Assembly: GCF_022965805.1 (NCBI RefSeq)
Contig: NC_133114.1
Coordinates: 5,290,261-5,354,260, forward strand
Length of the DNA: 64,000 nucleotides
Direction of reading: 5' to 3'
Source: Primulina eburnea
Lineage: Eukaryota > Streptophyta > Magnoliopsida > Lamiales > Gesneriaceae
This document shows, piece by piece, positions 9,301-20,888 of the stretch. The translations under genes and the position numbers were made by a program. The notes below the pieces were generated by a model. The model made no database searches. It was not told where the DNA came from and saw only the letters and a list, made by a program, of their open reading frames with translations. Each line of letters starts with the position of its first letter. Position 1 is the stretch's first letter.

Positions 9301-11310
9301 TTACAGGCATTTGAGTAATGGGCCCTGAAAGGATCGTCTGTATAAAACATTATCCAAAAGGGCGAACTTGGGCACCTGTGTCCTAATCTTTATAGCCTGG
9401 GCTCGGTCTCCTGGAAGCTTGTCATCCTTTATGTATTCCACGATAGGAGTCATCCAAGAGTTTTTCTGGATCGGGGGTGTTTCTTCTTCAATGGATGATA
9501 CTAGCAGGGTAAAACAGAGAACCTCCCGGGTACTTATTTCCGTCAGGGAAGCAGCCAGTTTGGCTAGCATGTCGGCCTCTGTATTTTCTTCTCGGGGAAT
9601 TTGTTCGATACTCCAGTCTGTAAAGGACGAAGCTTGAGCAGTGATAAGCTTTAAATACTTGAGCATTTTTTTGTTCTTGACCTCGTAGGCTCCTTTAATC
9701 TGTTGGGTAGCCAGCTGAGAGTCGGAATAGATAATGACTCGGGAAGCCCCAACTTCTCGGGCAGCACGCAACCCTGCAAAAACAGCTTCGTATTCTGCTT
9801 CGTTATTTGTGACCCTAGAACCAATCCTCAGAGCCAGTTTGATTTTTTCTTCTAGCGGGGAGATCAAGACAACCCCCACTCCACACCCTGATAAGTTTGA
9901 GGAGCCATCAACAAACACCCTCCATACCTCTTCCTCGTCGGGCTGAATCATCTCTGTTAAGAAATCCGATAATGTCTGCGCTTTTATTGTAGCTCGGGGT
10001 TTGTATTCAATATCATACTCCCCGAGTTCTACGGTCCATTTGACAATTCTCCCAGAGACGTCTGCGTGAGTCATGATTCTCCCGAGGGGAGAATTGGTGA
10101 GGACCACAATGGGATGCGAGAGAAAATACGGCCTTAGCTTTCGAGCGGTCATTACCAGAGCTAATGCTATCTTTTCCAATTCACTGTATCTCAACTCTGC
10201 TCCTCGAAGGGCGTGACTAACATAATATATAGGCTTCTGATCGGTCCCTTCCTCTTTGATGAGTACGGAGCTAACAGCAACTTCAGTAGCCGAGAGATAG
10301 ACCCACAATTTTTCTCCGGGCTCAGGCTTTGCCAGAACAGGCAGTTCAGCCAGATGTTTTTTCAAATCTTGAAAGGCCTGCTCGCAATTTTCATACCAAC
10401 CGAATTTCTGCGCCTTTCTCAGGATTTGAAAGAAAGGGTAACTGCGGTGGGCAGATCGGGAAATGAAGCGTGATAGGGCCGCAATTCTTCCTGTCAATTT
10501 TTGCACGTCCCGGACAAACTGAGGAGAGGGCATGTCCATGATGGCTTGGATTTTCTCCGGGTTAACCTCAATTCCTCGGTCCATGACCATGAACCCCAAG
10601 AACTTTCCGCTTTTAACCCCAAACACACATTTGGCCGGGTTAAGTTTTATTATGTACTGTTTCAGAGTGGCGAAAGTTTCAGCTAAATCATCACTGAAAT
10701 GAGCGACTTCCCGGGTTTTGATTAGAATGTCATCCACATGTACCTCGATATTCCGACCTATCTGTTTTTGAAAAACAAGATTCATCAATCGTTGATACGT
10801 AGCCCCTGCATTCTTTAATCCAAAAGGCATCACGACATAGCAAAAGGTACCCCCGGAGGTAATGAAACTAGCTTTATCTTGATCTTCCAAAGCTAAAGGG
10901 ATCTGATGATATCCTTGATATGCATCCAGAAAGCTTAACAGTTCACATCCAGAAGTGGAATCTACCAGCTGATCGATCCGGGGGAGTGGATAACAATCTT
11001 TTGGGCAAGCTTTATTCAAGTCCCTGAAATCAACGCACATTCTCCATTTCCCAGTAGATTTTGGGACGAGAACTACGTTTGATAACAAAGTAGGGAATTG
11101 GACTTCCCTAACATGCCCGGCCTTTAGCAATTCTCCCACTTGCTCTTCGATGACTTTATCTTTTTTAGGGCCAAAATGTCGCTTTTTCTGCTTAACGGGC
11201 CGGGATCCCGGGAGGATGTTTAATTTATGCTCGGCTACTTGGGGCGAGATTCCAGAAAATTCCTGTTGGGACCAGGCAAAGACATTCATTTTAGTTTTCA
11301 AACATTGCAA
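9301..11310 (-). pseudogene. Reverse transcriptase, RNase H and second RNase H of Tat pol
   Basis: In order: RT (DFRDLNKACPKDCYPLPRID, FGLKNAGATYQRLMN), the retroviral-type RNase H (IYYVSHALRGAE), then a plant-type second RNase H (VFVDGSSNLSGCGVGVV, NNEAEYEA, YSDSQLATQQI). Two RNase H domains mark the Tat lineage. The usual YVDD catalytic box reads HVDD here (IEVHVDDILIK), a change that could impair the enzyme. The frame is open for 669 residues, ends in TAA at 9301-9303, and is shifted relative to the protease upstream at about 11330-11345. Confidence 0.9.
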
Positions 11311-11330
11311 GAGATTTACCCGGGTGGTCG

Positions 11331-11924
11331 TCAGATGTCTCGGGCCACCCGGACGTTCTTTCCTGGCTCAATTTCCACCACTTCCTGTTCTTCTTCAGCC
11401 ACAAAGTGCATTTCTCTTCCATGGGTCTCCTCCTGGCGCTCTTTCTCCTTCCCTTCCCTTCTTGCCTTCTTTTGGTCTATCCGGACTATTTCCCCATAAC
11501 ATCTTCGAGAAGAGGGCTGATCTCCTTTAACTTCTCCAACCTGTCCTCGCACTGGGAATTTGATTTTTTGATGATAAGTTGAGGCCACGGCTTTCATTTC
11601 ATTCATGGCCGGCCTTCCCAGTATGACATTGTACGAAGACGGGGCATCCACTACTGTAAAAGCAGTCATCACAGTCTTCCTCAAGTCTCCCATGCCCAGG
11701 GTCAAGGGTAGAGCAATTTCTCCCTCTGGATATATGGCGTGGCCGGCAAACCCGAATAGGGCAGTTTCAACTTCTTCCAACTGGTATTCATGTAAATCCA
11801 TTTGAACTAGGGCCTCTTTGAAAATAACAGTGACAGAGCTCCCATTGTCTACAAAAACCCTCAATACGTCGTAATTAGCCACTCGGGCCTGAATGACAAG
11901 AGCGTCATTGTGAGATAGGCTCAC
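11331..11924 (-). pseudogene. Protease part of Tat pol
   Basis: The aspartic protease active site is seen as FVDNGSSVTVIF with a later VILGRPAMNEM, as in Tat-lineage proteases that use D-N-G-S in place of D-T-G-S. The C-terminal part is Glu/Lys rich. The frame stops just before RT; the RT frame continues upstream in another phase, so one frameshift separates them. Confidence 0.85.
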
Positions 11925-11986
11925 TCCTTGGAGATCCTCTGGTCCAAATCTTATAACCGGCTTGTCTCTCCTCCTTCTATCAACCT

Positions 11987-13437
11987 CTAAATATTCCCCC
12001 TACTCCTCGCCTTCCTGGCCCGGTTGGAGTCACCATCGGTAGATCCTCCTGAAATCATCTTGATTATCCCTCGACTTGGGGAGGGATCTTTCCTTTCTGC
12101 TGGTTTGATTCTTTCCTCTCGGGTACTCGCTTCTCCCCCTCGACTTCCACTTGGGGTGCTCACCGTCTTTGGGGGAACATTCGATATTGGACGTCTAGAC
12201 AACCAGGGTGGCTGCCTAGACTTATCTCGCGGAGGGTGAGGCGCTGACATAGGACGCCTATTGGAATTCCTCCCCAGGACCCGGCATTCATTGGTATTGT
12301 GGGCACAATCTTTATGGAGGGTATAATACCCTTTCTGCTCTGGCCTGGGGGTCCTTGCCACAGAATTGGGAAGAGGGGCTTCATCTGACCTGCATTCTTG
12401 AATCTCCCTGTCCCGGGCAACTCTCAAAGGTACATGGGAGAAGTGCCCCGAGCCGTTCTTCTTGGGGGCTCTATCTCCGGTTTTGACAGCCCGATCTCCT
12501 CTTGCTCTTTTCAAGGCCTCTCTCTTCTGGTTTTGCGCTTCTTCCATATTAATGTATATCTCCGCTCGAGATAAGAGATCCTCGAAATTCCCGGGCAATT
12601 TTTTAGTCAAGGATCGGAAGAAATCCCCTTCCCATAGCCCTTTCATAAATGTTGTGGTCTTTGTCTCGGGTGCACAGGTCGGTACATCCAGGGCGACCCG
12701 GTTGAACCTTTTGAGATATGCTCTCAGGGTTTCGTCTTGCCTCTGTTTCACCTCGAATAAACTGAAAACAGTCTTCTTGTACTTCTTACTGCTACTAAAT
12801 TGATGCAAGAATACCTTTTGGAAGTCCTCAAAGCAATGGATGCTCTGTGGTGCCAACCCTTCAAACACCTCTGTGCAGAATCGACCAGGGTGGTGAGGAA
12901 CACCTTACACTTAATTTGGTCCCCATAACAATGTAGCATGGACATATTTTCGAAACGAGCGAGGTGCTCCTCAGGATCAGAACTCCCATCGTAATCCTTG
13001 ATTTTTGCCGACTTGAAATGCATGGGGAGTGGTTCCCGAACAATGATGTCAGAAAATGGGCAACCTTTAACCACATGAACATTTTCCTTAGAACCAACCT
13101 GCTCTTCTAACACTTTCACCTTTTTCCTCAACTCTTCCAATTCTTCCGCAACAGTGGGAGACTTAGAACCCATGCTCGATTCCCTTTCCTCTTCCCTTCT
13201 TTCTTCTTCTAGTGGCTATTCATACTGTTGCTCGGGATGACTGTCATAGTGAGAGGTGGCCTTCTTTGCCGTGGCCATCTTAACCGCATCAGTTATAATC
13301 TTCTGTAACTCTTCAGGAGTTAGATGGATGGTGGGCTGAGGACCATTAGGAGGATGACCACCCGCACCAGAAAGACGAGTATTTTTTTCCTCTTGGACTC
13401 GAGAGGTGTCTTGGTTAGCTCTTCTAGTAGGAGCCAT
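11987..13437 (-). pseudogene. Gag of the Tat element, broken
   Basis: The N-terminal 73 codons (from MAPTRRANQ at 13437) end in a stop at 13216-13218. The same frame resumes with EEERREEERESSMGSK and continues through the capsid start (FKSAKIKDYDGSSDPEEHL). A frameshift at about 12860-12870 moves it into a second frame that carries the rest of the retrotransposon-gag domain (FEDFQKVFLHQFSSSKK, RQDETLRAYLKRFN) and a basic Pro/Arg tail. One stop and one frameshift rule out a complete Gag. Confidence 0.85.
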
Positions 13438-13462
13438 ATCAACGCCTTAGAACTCAAAGTTT

Positions 13463-13480
13463 TCCCATAGACGGCGCCAA
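13463..13480 (-). promoter_or_regulatory. Primer-binding site of the Tat element
   Basis: Next to the 5' LTR the minus strand reads TTGGCGCCGTCTATGGGA. TGGCGCC-type primer sites are usual in Tat and Athila elements. It confirms the minus-strand orientation. Confidence 0.7.
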
Positions 13481-14939
13481 TGATGTAACCCGGGCGAAAT
13501 GGTCGAGTCGGGTCGGGAACTCTACCGGGTAAACTATCAAAAATATCGAAGGAAATATGAGTTAGACGCTGGACCTGGATTATGACTTCTTGAATACTTT
13601 GAGGGACCTGCGAACAAGAAAAATAACCACGTGAATGGGCGTCGGAAGGGTGTCCGGCGTGACCACTCCGATGCTTAAGTCAGCAGAGTACTCAAGCAAT
13701 AAAACCAATGTAGCCAAGTGATGGCTGTGATGATTGGTGTGTAATAAATGAGAGTAATAAATGTCAATTAATATCTGAGTCGATGATAAATGCGAATAAG
13801 AAACCTGGTATTTATAGTAGAGGAAGCAATGATGACCTCGTTTTTTGTGTGTGGGCATTAAATATAGTAGGGTGGCTGATTGTACCCTATTATTCTGACA
13901 TGTCAAATCATACGCTAATCATGCCTCATCTGTCCTGTCAACCATTAATATTAATCAGGGATAGGTCGGCGGTATGTGTGATCTATCAAGTCAACGCAAT
14001 TAAATGCTTCCCCCGCATCGAGGTGGCAGAGGAGAGAACTTCTCGGATAACCGCGCCAGAACTCGAGCGTCATGTCCTAGGAGAACCCACGACCCAGGAT
14101 ATGAGTGTTTGTTGTCACATTCAACATGAAAATATTCTGCCCTGACCCGGGCACCATTCACGGGCATGCCCCATGACCCGAGATATGGATGTCAATGGGG
14201 CGGGTATGGCTAAACCCAAGTCCCACCCCATGAAAAAAACTTAGACCCATTACCCACCCCACCCCGGTTAAATATTCTTCGGACCCACCCCACCCCGAAT
14301 ACGAAACGGGTCCGGGTAGACCCGTGAGACCCGTGAGACCCGAATTTTTTTAAAAGGAAAACAATAATATTTTTCTCACATGACTGAATTATGAAACAAA
14401 AAAATTTCTAAATAGAATACAATAGAAAACTAATTCATATCTTCAACCACACTTAATAATAAAAAAACAAATTATTTTTATGACATAAAAAATTATATAA
14501 AAAAGAGATATTAGCATATAGTTAATAGTTATGGTGGTGTAGGGTTTTATTTATAATTGATCTACCTATTTGGATAATAAACTAAAGTCCAACCCAATTA
14601 AAAATTCAATTAACATAAAGAATCAAATATGTCTATGGTTGACCTTGAAATGGGTTGATAAAAAATGAAAATTAATAAAACTAAAACCCTATAATATTTA
14701 TATCTACATATACGGGATGGGTATGGGGCGGGTATTATAGGACCCATGACCCGCCCCATACCCAGATGAGTCTGAAAAATTAGACCCGAGACCCTCCCCA
14801 TGACCCATTTAATATGCCCAAACCCATCCAGATGGGGTGGGTCCATTGCGGGTCTGGGTTTTACCCAGACCCATTGACATCCCTAACCCGAGAGATCCCG
14901 GGACCTATCAATGTCCCGGGACGTATCGGGGCATCATCA
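13481..14939 (-). repeat. 5' LTR of the Tat element, interrupted by a MITE
   Basis: It is identical in layout to the left LTR and 749 bp long without the 702-bp insertion and its 8-bp duplication. About 20 substitutions separate the two LTRs by eye; 13 of 15 transitions put A or T in the left copy. Confidence 0.95.
14184..14885. mobile_element. hAT-like MITE (702 bp) nested in the Tat LTR
   Basis: It is flanked by a perfect 8-bp duplication ACCCGAGA (14176-14183 and 14886-14893). Its terminal inverted repeats read TATGGATGTCAATGGGG at the left and TAGGGATGTCAATGGG at the right end reversed. The subterminal regions are dense in ACCCGACCC/GGGTCTGGGTT-type words, and the centre is AT-rich without a transposase. 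An 8-bp duplication and these ends fit a non-autonomous hAT element. It is younger than the LTR that hosts it. Confidence 0.9.
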
Positions 14940-15059
14940 ATGGGCTACAAGGTCATTAAAAAACAATGAAAAAACACTGCACCTTGTTGTTCTCTTGTTC
15001 CACAACAAAAGATTTTGTATTATAATGTACACTTATGTTCCAAGACTTGATATTGGGGC

Positions 15060-16650
15060 AAATGTAACTCCTCATATTGATTAATAAGTTGACTAGTGAG
15101 GATCATTATCTGCTGAGATCTCAAACCTTGATGAACAACATCCTACCAAGTATCAAAGAGTTGATAGTGATTTTAGTGATTATGGTCGACTAGATCCGGC
15201 CATGCGTACTCCAATATGATAATGCTCTGTCAATGAAAGAGATACAATCATACGAGATTATATCATAAAGGTGGGATATATCAACCTGTTATAAAGTATC
15301 CATGAATCAAATTAGGATAACAATATCAAGGATGTAAAAAATGTTTGAGAACTTTCTTTAGTTTGAGTACTCTCTTAATAAAGATGCGGTCTTTTACTTC
15401 TCATATTTTATTTTCCAAGAAAAATAGGCCCATTATCCTGCATTTAAAGTTGATGGTTTTAGAGATTCGAAAAAAGTTAATGATGGGAAGAGATGTGCTA
15501 TATTGATGCATGGGAGAGGTCTCACTTCACTGTATAAAAAATGTTGTAAAATTTGTGGATATTTTTGTGAATGTAATTGGTCACATCGATAAAGTAATAA
15601 ATGCAAAAACATCGAAAGAAGTGAAAAAGACGTGATTGAGGGGCTTAAGGCCACATTTGAAATCATTCACTGGCTTTGTTTGCAAGGATGTGTATGGAGA
15701 TGACATTATGAATCTTCATCTTCAAACAATTAAGGTAATTTTAATGAGATAATAATGCTTATGAGAAAAATAGATCTTAACATTAATAATATTGTTTTAG
15801 GGAAAGCACCAAGAAATGCAAATTATACTTGACCGGACATAAAAAATATATTTTTAAATGATTGCTGAGAGAGTGAGAAAGAAAATATGTGAGGAGGTTG
15901 TAATAAAAAATTATTTCTTTTGGTTGATGAGGCTGAAGACATATAAGACAAAGATCATATGTCTATTATGTTGAGATTTGTTGACTATGAATGCTTCTTA
16001 ATCGAGTGTTTCTTCGATATTGCTCGTGTTGCTGATACCACCACGACACCACTTAAAAAGGAAATATGTAATGTGCTTGGTCGACATGAGTTGCATATCA
16101 AAGATATTCGAGGTCATGGATACGATGGAACTAGCAATATACATGTCTCATGGAACAGACTGAATGCTTTTTTTAGGAATTCCCAACTTACATATTATGC
16201 ACACTGTTTTGCACATAGACTTCACTTGACATTGGTAGCAGTTGCAAAAAAAAAGAGTTTTATTTTGCTATTTTTTTAAAACTGGTTTTTATTGTGATCT
16301 TATTAAAGAATATCCAAAACGTCACATTGATTTAAAATCTGTCCCAGCTATTGAAATTGCAAACATGGTCACTACTTGTATTCGTGAGGCATGTATTGGC
16401 CTTACCAGATTGGTATTTTGCAATGAGATAACAAGACACGTTGGATTTCTCATTTTGAGTCGATTTGTAGTATGATATATATGTACGACTCTGTGATTAT
16501 CGTGCTTGAACACGTTGTGGAGGAAGTATCTTTGAATTCTATACAAGGCGAAGCTACGGGTTCTTTAATTATGTTGAGATAATTTGATTTTGTATTTATC
16601 TTATATTTGATGTACAAGATTATGGAAATAACAAATTTGTTTTGTTGAGC
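15060..16650 (+). pseudogene. hAT-type transposase relic (zf-MYM/DUF4371 family)
   Basis: The best piece (15959-16279) has IMLRFVDYECFLIECFFDI, ICNVLGRHELHIKDIRG, GYDGTSNIH and YYAHCFAHRLHLTL, the core of the DUF4371/TTF-type hAT transposases. Upstream, fragments such as SEISNLDEQHPTKYQ, DYGRLDPAMR and VDGFRDSKKVNDGK fit its N-terminal zinc-finger region. Downstream, IREACIGLTR and YDSVIIVLEHVVEE fit its later part. Several frameshifts and stops separate them, and the C-terminal dimerisation region is not seen. No terminal repeats were identified. Confidence 0.75.
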
Positions 16651-16849
16651 TTTGTAAGAGAAGTTTTTATATATGTTAAATACAATGAATTTTTTCTTAA
16701 CTACAAAGTTTTACTTCATATTTGTTGAGAGCATAATGTTATGATGAGGTGAACATTTTGTTAAAAAAATATTTTTTAAAGGTTGAGGTGAGTGGCACGT
16801 CAGTAACAACCATATTGGATGCACACAAGTGGTGTACAATTTGACACAA

Positions 16850-17690
16850 TTCTAACAGTTTGTTTCGATGCTTAAAATTTTGGATTTGGATTTGGATTTG
16901 TAAGTAGAATTAGATTTGAAAATTCACGGATTTAGAATTTCATTTCTTGTTTGGTTTAAAACATAAAAATTCTATTTAGAATTCATTTCTTGTTTGGAAA
17001 AAACAGGATTTGAATTTGAAGATTTAAAATTTTACTAAAATAATCTTAATTATCTTTTACAAAAATCAAGATTTAAAACATATTATTCACATTATTAAAA
17101 ACTGAAAAATTAAAATTAATTTTATCATATATTTTCTTATATCATTTCAATTATATATTTGTTTTATACAAACTACATAAACTCTTATATAATTAATTAA
17201 CTAACTAATCTTAACGAACACAAAATGAATTATTAAAATAAAATAGTCAGACATAACATCAAAATATTCAAATTTAAATTTTACGAAATAAAGTATTTCA
17301 AAATTAAAGATTCAACCACATTCTAATTTTAGAAATAGAAAAATAAATTAGTATTGAATAAAGAATTGTGCAATAGTCATGACAACTATAAGAATAGATC
17401 TCAAGAATCAAATATGCAGAATAAAAAATAAATAAATTTGTCATTTAATCAAGTCATTACGTATAAAGATGATAGAAAGATAATAATTATAAATTTTGTT
17501 ATGGATATTTTTTAGTTTTATTCAAATTAAAATTCCATCAAATCTAATCAGATTTTGAGAAGATTTGTTTATAAATAATGAAATACATTAAATCAAGTCA
17601 AATCTAATTCCATTTTTAAATCCAACTAACCAAAAGATTTATAATCAGGATTTACAAATCCAAATTCCCACAAATCCCTCCAAGTCTTTG
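16850..17690. repeat. AT-rich stretch with inverted GGATTTGGATTTG words, possible MITE
   Basis: The left part has GGATTTGGATTTGTAA and AGAATTAGATTTG. The right part carries near-complements TTACAAATCCAAATTCC and CAAATCTAATTCC in the expected order for long imperfect inverted repeats. Termini and target duplication could not be fixed. Confidence 0.35.
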
Positions 17691-17698
17691 ATTCCAAT

Positions 17699-17802
<104 letters not shown>

Positions 17803-17859
17803 AATATTTATTATTAATAATCTATTCATATTTTTTTACTACATTGAATAATGTGGTGA

Positions 17860-18137
17860 GAGATGAGTGGGGGGGTTTGTTATGGTCAGTTGGAGTCTTT
17901 GTTTGGCTCGAAATAAGTTGGTGTCTGAGATGTATCGAGCGTGACATGAAGCTATTTTGGATAGAGTTGTCCGTATGTGGGATGCGTTCTGGATGGCTTT
18001 GCCAGGAAAGCTGAATCGCAACACTCAGAGCCACTCTCCATCTCATTGGACTCCGCCTCCAACTAGTCACATTAAGTTGAACGTAGATGCTGCCATTGAT
18101 AGTTCGTTGGATTTCTTCAGTATTAGTATATGGTGAC
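17860..18137 (+). pseudogene. LINE-type RNase H fragment
   Basis: A frame with in-frame stops reads HWTPPPTSHIKLNVDAAID, the start of the RNase H domain at the end of plant LINE polyproteins. Before it come WLARNKLVSEMYR-like residues. It is a short, truncated relic. Confidence 0.55.
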
Positions 18138-18139
18138 AA

Positions 18140-18979
18140 GGAATCAATATGGAAGTGTCCTTTTCGTAAAACATAGGTTAAACATTTGGGGACTTAATAA
18201 GAGTTAACAAATCAAACGATAATATAACAGTGTAGTAATTCAATAATATAAATGTTGGCTCCCACCAACATTCGGTATAACACTTTTTCCACATACTCAA
18301 ATATGATATGCTTAATCGATCATTTACGAGCCAAGTTGAACTCATATTTCTGGACAGAAGTCACATTGTTCAGATGACTAGGCGCAGATGCAATTTTCCA
18401 GACTTATGTATTTTTAGAATATCTACGAATTTTACGTTTAACATCTTTCAAAATTCTGAATCGATTATTAACATATTTTGAAAAATTAGAATGACGGTCA
18501 AACTCGTTTCGAACGACAAAAAACAATATTTTTGTTGACTGTGAGGATGATCGGCCGATAATATGTAAACTGGGAAACATTTTTATTTTATAATCGAAGT
18601 GAAAATCATGAAAGAAGAAGAAGAAGTAATTCAAGCTAGAAATAGCTATCTGAAATACAAATTTATGGAATTTTCCAGAGAATGTTCTTCGTGCATCTTC
18701 ATTTTCTGGACAAAATCAATAGATGATTTTGCTTGTTTCTGGTGGAAGATGATTGTCGTGTAAATTTTTCGAAATTTTTGGATATAATTTGTTAATTTTC
18801 CCTATTTTTCTTCTATTATTTCCTCTCTTTCGTACTCTAATTCGCATCTTTTTTTTCTCCAAAGCCAAAAATTCCCCATAATTTTTGTGATTAAATATAT
18901 CACATGAGGTCTATTTATAGGCAAATTGAGATAATTTAAGTCACTACAAATTGTCAAGTATTGACCTACATTAAGACAT
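18140..18979. other. Non-genic stretch, possible promoter or LTR remnant
   Basis: A minus-strand CTATAAATAG box lies at about 18911-18921, followed on that strand by a C/T-poor, A-rich leader-like stretch. No coding region is seen to either side, so a decayed LTR or promoter fragment is possible but unproven. Confidence 0.3.
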
Positions 18980-19294
18980 TGTTAGGATCAAACGCTTACT
19001 ATTAGGCCAAAAGCTATAGCTATTAGCCAATGCATAATTTTATTTCCTTATACTTGTGGCAGCGCACACCTACTTGGGTGTTGATGAGTTGGGTTGTTAG
19101 GCCCATGAGTCTGGAGAATTGCGCGTCTATCTGCTGGTATTGTCTCATATATCTTAGAGATCAGTCTTACCATTTTCCTACCGTCGGCCCTATCTCCAGC
19201 AGAGACATTATTACTTGTTAAGATCTGATGTCACTTTTTTACGACTCACTTAGCTAACCAGATCAAGCGGCGCAATGTCAGCAGCTTGACGCAT

Positions 19295-19353
19295 GAGAAC
19301 TTCCTAGGAGGTCACCCATCTCAGTACTACTATTACTTATTCACGCTTAACCC
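19295..19353 (-). ncRNA. 5S rRNA-derived segment in the left TRIM LTR
   Basis: It matches the 3' half of plant 5S rRNA, including the GATGGGTGACCTCCT region, but with several changes, and it lacks the rest of the gene. It is a retrotransposon-borne copy, not a functional 5S gene. Confidence 0.75.
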
Positions 19354-19412
19354 AACATCTTTCCCAAGAAGTATAGAAATATGCTTCTTGGGAGACTTGA
19401 ACTCATGACCTC

Positions 19413-19425
19413 GCTCTGATTCCAA
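19413..19425 (-). promoter_or_regulatory. Primer-binding site of the TRIM
   Basis: The minus strand reads TTGGAATCAGAGC directly inside the 5' LTR, one mismatch from the usual initiator-methionine tRNA site. Confidence 0.8.
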
Positions 19426-19744
19426 TTGTTAAGATCAAGTACTTACCATTAGACCAAAAGTTATAGCTGTTAGCCAATGCGCAAATTTATTTCCTTATAC
19501 TTGTGACAGCGCAGAGTGCACCTACTTAGGTGCTAATGGGTCAGGCTGTTAGGCAATGAGTACGGGGAGGTACGTGTATATCTGTTGGTGTTGTATCATA
19601 TCCTTTAGAGATCAGTTTTACCATTTCTCTACTGTCGGCTCTGTCCTCAGCAGAGACAATATCACCCGTTAAGATCTGGTGTCACTTTTTTACGGCTCAC
19701 TTAGCCAACCAGATCAAGAGGCAAACCGTCAACAGCTTGATATA

Positions 19745-19803
19745 TGAGAATTTCTCAGGAGGTTACCAATCTCATTATTACTCTCACTCATACACTCTTA
19801 ACC
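19745..19803 (-). ncRNA. 5S rRNA-derived segment in the right TRIM LTR
   Basis: Counterpart of the segment in the left LTR, more diverged (GGTAACCTCCTGAGAA). Confidence 0.65.
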
Positions 19804-19807
19804 AACA

Positions 19808-20640
19808 TACACATACCTAAGTCTTCTTCTTAATACAAATCAAACTTATTTCTTGATACATATCTAAGGTTAAATTTAATTTAATATCTTTATTCAATAT
19901 TATATTTTACCATATATTATTTATTTATCTATTATTAAAATAACCTAAATATATATTTTTTGTGTTTCAATATATGTTTATTTGAAATGCTCTTATTTTC
20001 TTAAAGTTTCTAATTTTATTTACTCATTATATTATTTCTATTTAAGTTATATTATTTTAAATATATTTTATTTCAACTCTTTTTAGACATTAAACAGATT
20101 AATGTATATGAAAAATTATTTATATTATCTTTTGCTAGACTAAATATTTTTATTTATTATTATTATGTTCAAATTTATTGCTTAAATTTTGATTAAACAC
20201 AAGAAAATATTTGAATGTTAAAATAAGGGCAAACTTTCAATAACTCACTATTTCTCTTCTCAACTTTATCCATACTCCTTATCCCCACAATTCTTTGTTT
20301 TAACTCCCCAATATTTAAAATTTTCAAGAATACCCTTACCTTTTTACATATGGTATGTGACATTGTTATACCTATCGAGCCTGTTCTTGAAGGCATATAA
20401 CCCCAAGACATACAGTTACGCAAAGTTTCTATCCTATATATCATGCTCAAATGATTGATTTTTTTTATATATATAAAAGTCTCATCATGCTTCCGTATAA
20501 TAAATTGAACATTTTACCTTTTTGACCAGAGTGCCGTCGGGTTATATCCATCGAATTTTACAGACTGCTCCTCACAGTCCAACCACACAATCGCAACCAA
20601 TGGTTTCTGACGTGGATTCCTTCAACAACACTTAGCATAA
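19808..20640. other. AT-rich non-genic stretch
   Basis: No supported gene. The minus-strand open frame at 20193-20450 is short and has no recognisable feature. Confidence 0.4.
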
Positions 20641-20724
20641 CCCTGTTTCGTTTTCTACCTCAGGGTGTAGAGTAAAAGCTCAATTTGAAAATAATACATG
20701 AGAGGGGCAAAAAACCTTGGTTCT

Positions 20725-20730
20725 TTTATT
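20725..20730 (-). terminator. Polyadenylation signal of the pararetrovirus
   Basis: AATAAA on the minus strand lies about 150 bases after the TATA box, the spacing expected for the short terminal redundancy of a pararetroviral RNA. Confidence 0.5.
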
Positions 20731-20877
20731 CAAACATAATATTATCACATAATAACCTCATGTAGAGAAGGAGAAACTTGTTTAGCTTTAACATACATAA
20801 ACTTGAAAGAGAATATCACAAATTGTTTTGAAGAAAAATGAAGAGGTTGAGTGATGCTTTCATCTTCCTTCTGCCTT

Positions 20878-20888
20878 CTTATTTATAG
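20878..20888 (-). promoter_or_regulatory. Pararetroviral promoter TATA box
   Basis: The minus strand reads CTATAAATAAG, followed by a C/T-rich leader start. It lies just after the last viral ORF, where the single genomic-RNA promoter of Caulimoviridae is expected. Confidence 0.5.

Larger units (their letters stand above)
2357..14939 (-). mobile_element. Ty3/gypsy LTR retrotransposon, Tat lineage, with antisense genes
   Basis: Two LTRs begin TGATG and end CATCA, and the element is flanked by the 5-bp duplication ATGGG (2352-2356 and 14940-14944). The minus strand carries gag, protease, RT, a first RNase H, a second plant-type RNase H and integrase in order from right to left, so it reads right to left. 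The double RNase H and the lack of a chromodomain place it in the Tat lineage. Gag-pol is broken by at least two in-frame stops and two frameshifts. Between integrase and the 3' LTR lie about 5 kb holding plus-strand (antisense) genes and a minisatellite. LTR divergence is about 20 substitutions in 749 bases by eye. A MITE interrupts the right LTR. Confidence 0.95.
18980..19807 (-). mobile_element. Cassandra-type TRIM retrotransposon carrying 5S rRNA sequence
   Basis: Two repeats, 18980-19357 (378 bp) and 19427-19807 (381 bp), start TGTTAGG/TGTTAAG and end CCCAACA/ACCAACA. They flank only 69 bp. On the minus strand the internal part starts with TTGGAATCAGAGC, one base off the initiator-Met tRNA primer site. 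Near the start of each LTR on that strand is a stretch like 5S rRNA: GGGTTAAGCGTG, AGTAGTACTGAGATGGGTG and ACCTCCTAGGAAGT. LTR pairs, a tiny internal region, an iMet primer site and 5S sequence define Cassandra elements. A clean target duplication was not found, and the LTRs differ substantially, so it is old. Confidence 0.85.

Noticed and set aside
11150..11530. Plus-strand frame opposite the Tat protease
   Set aside because: Shadow of the minus-strand protease; the antisense genes of this element are clearly elsewhere (3471-7718).
14610..14846. 78-codon frame in the MITE
   Set aside because: It runs over the terminal-repeat words of the MITE; composition is repetitive and it has no domain.
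19295..19353. Functional 5S rRNA gene
   Set aside because: Only part of the 5S sequence is present, with several changes, and it lies inside paired LTRs with a primer site.
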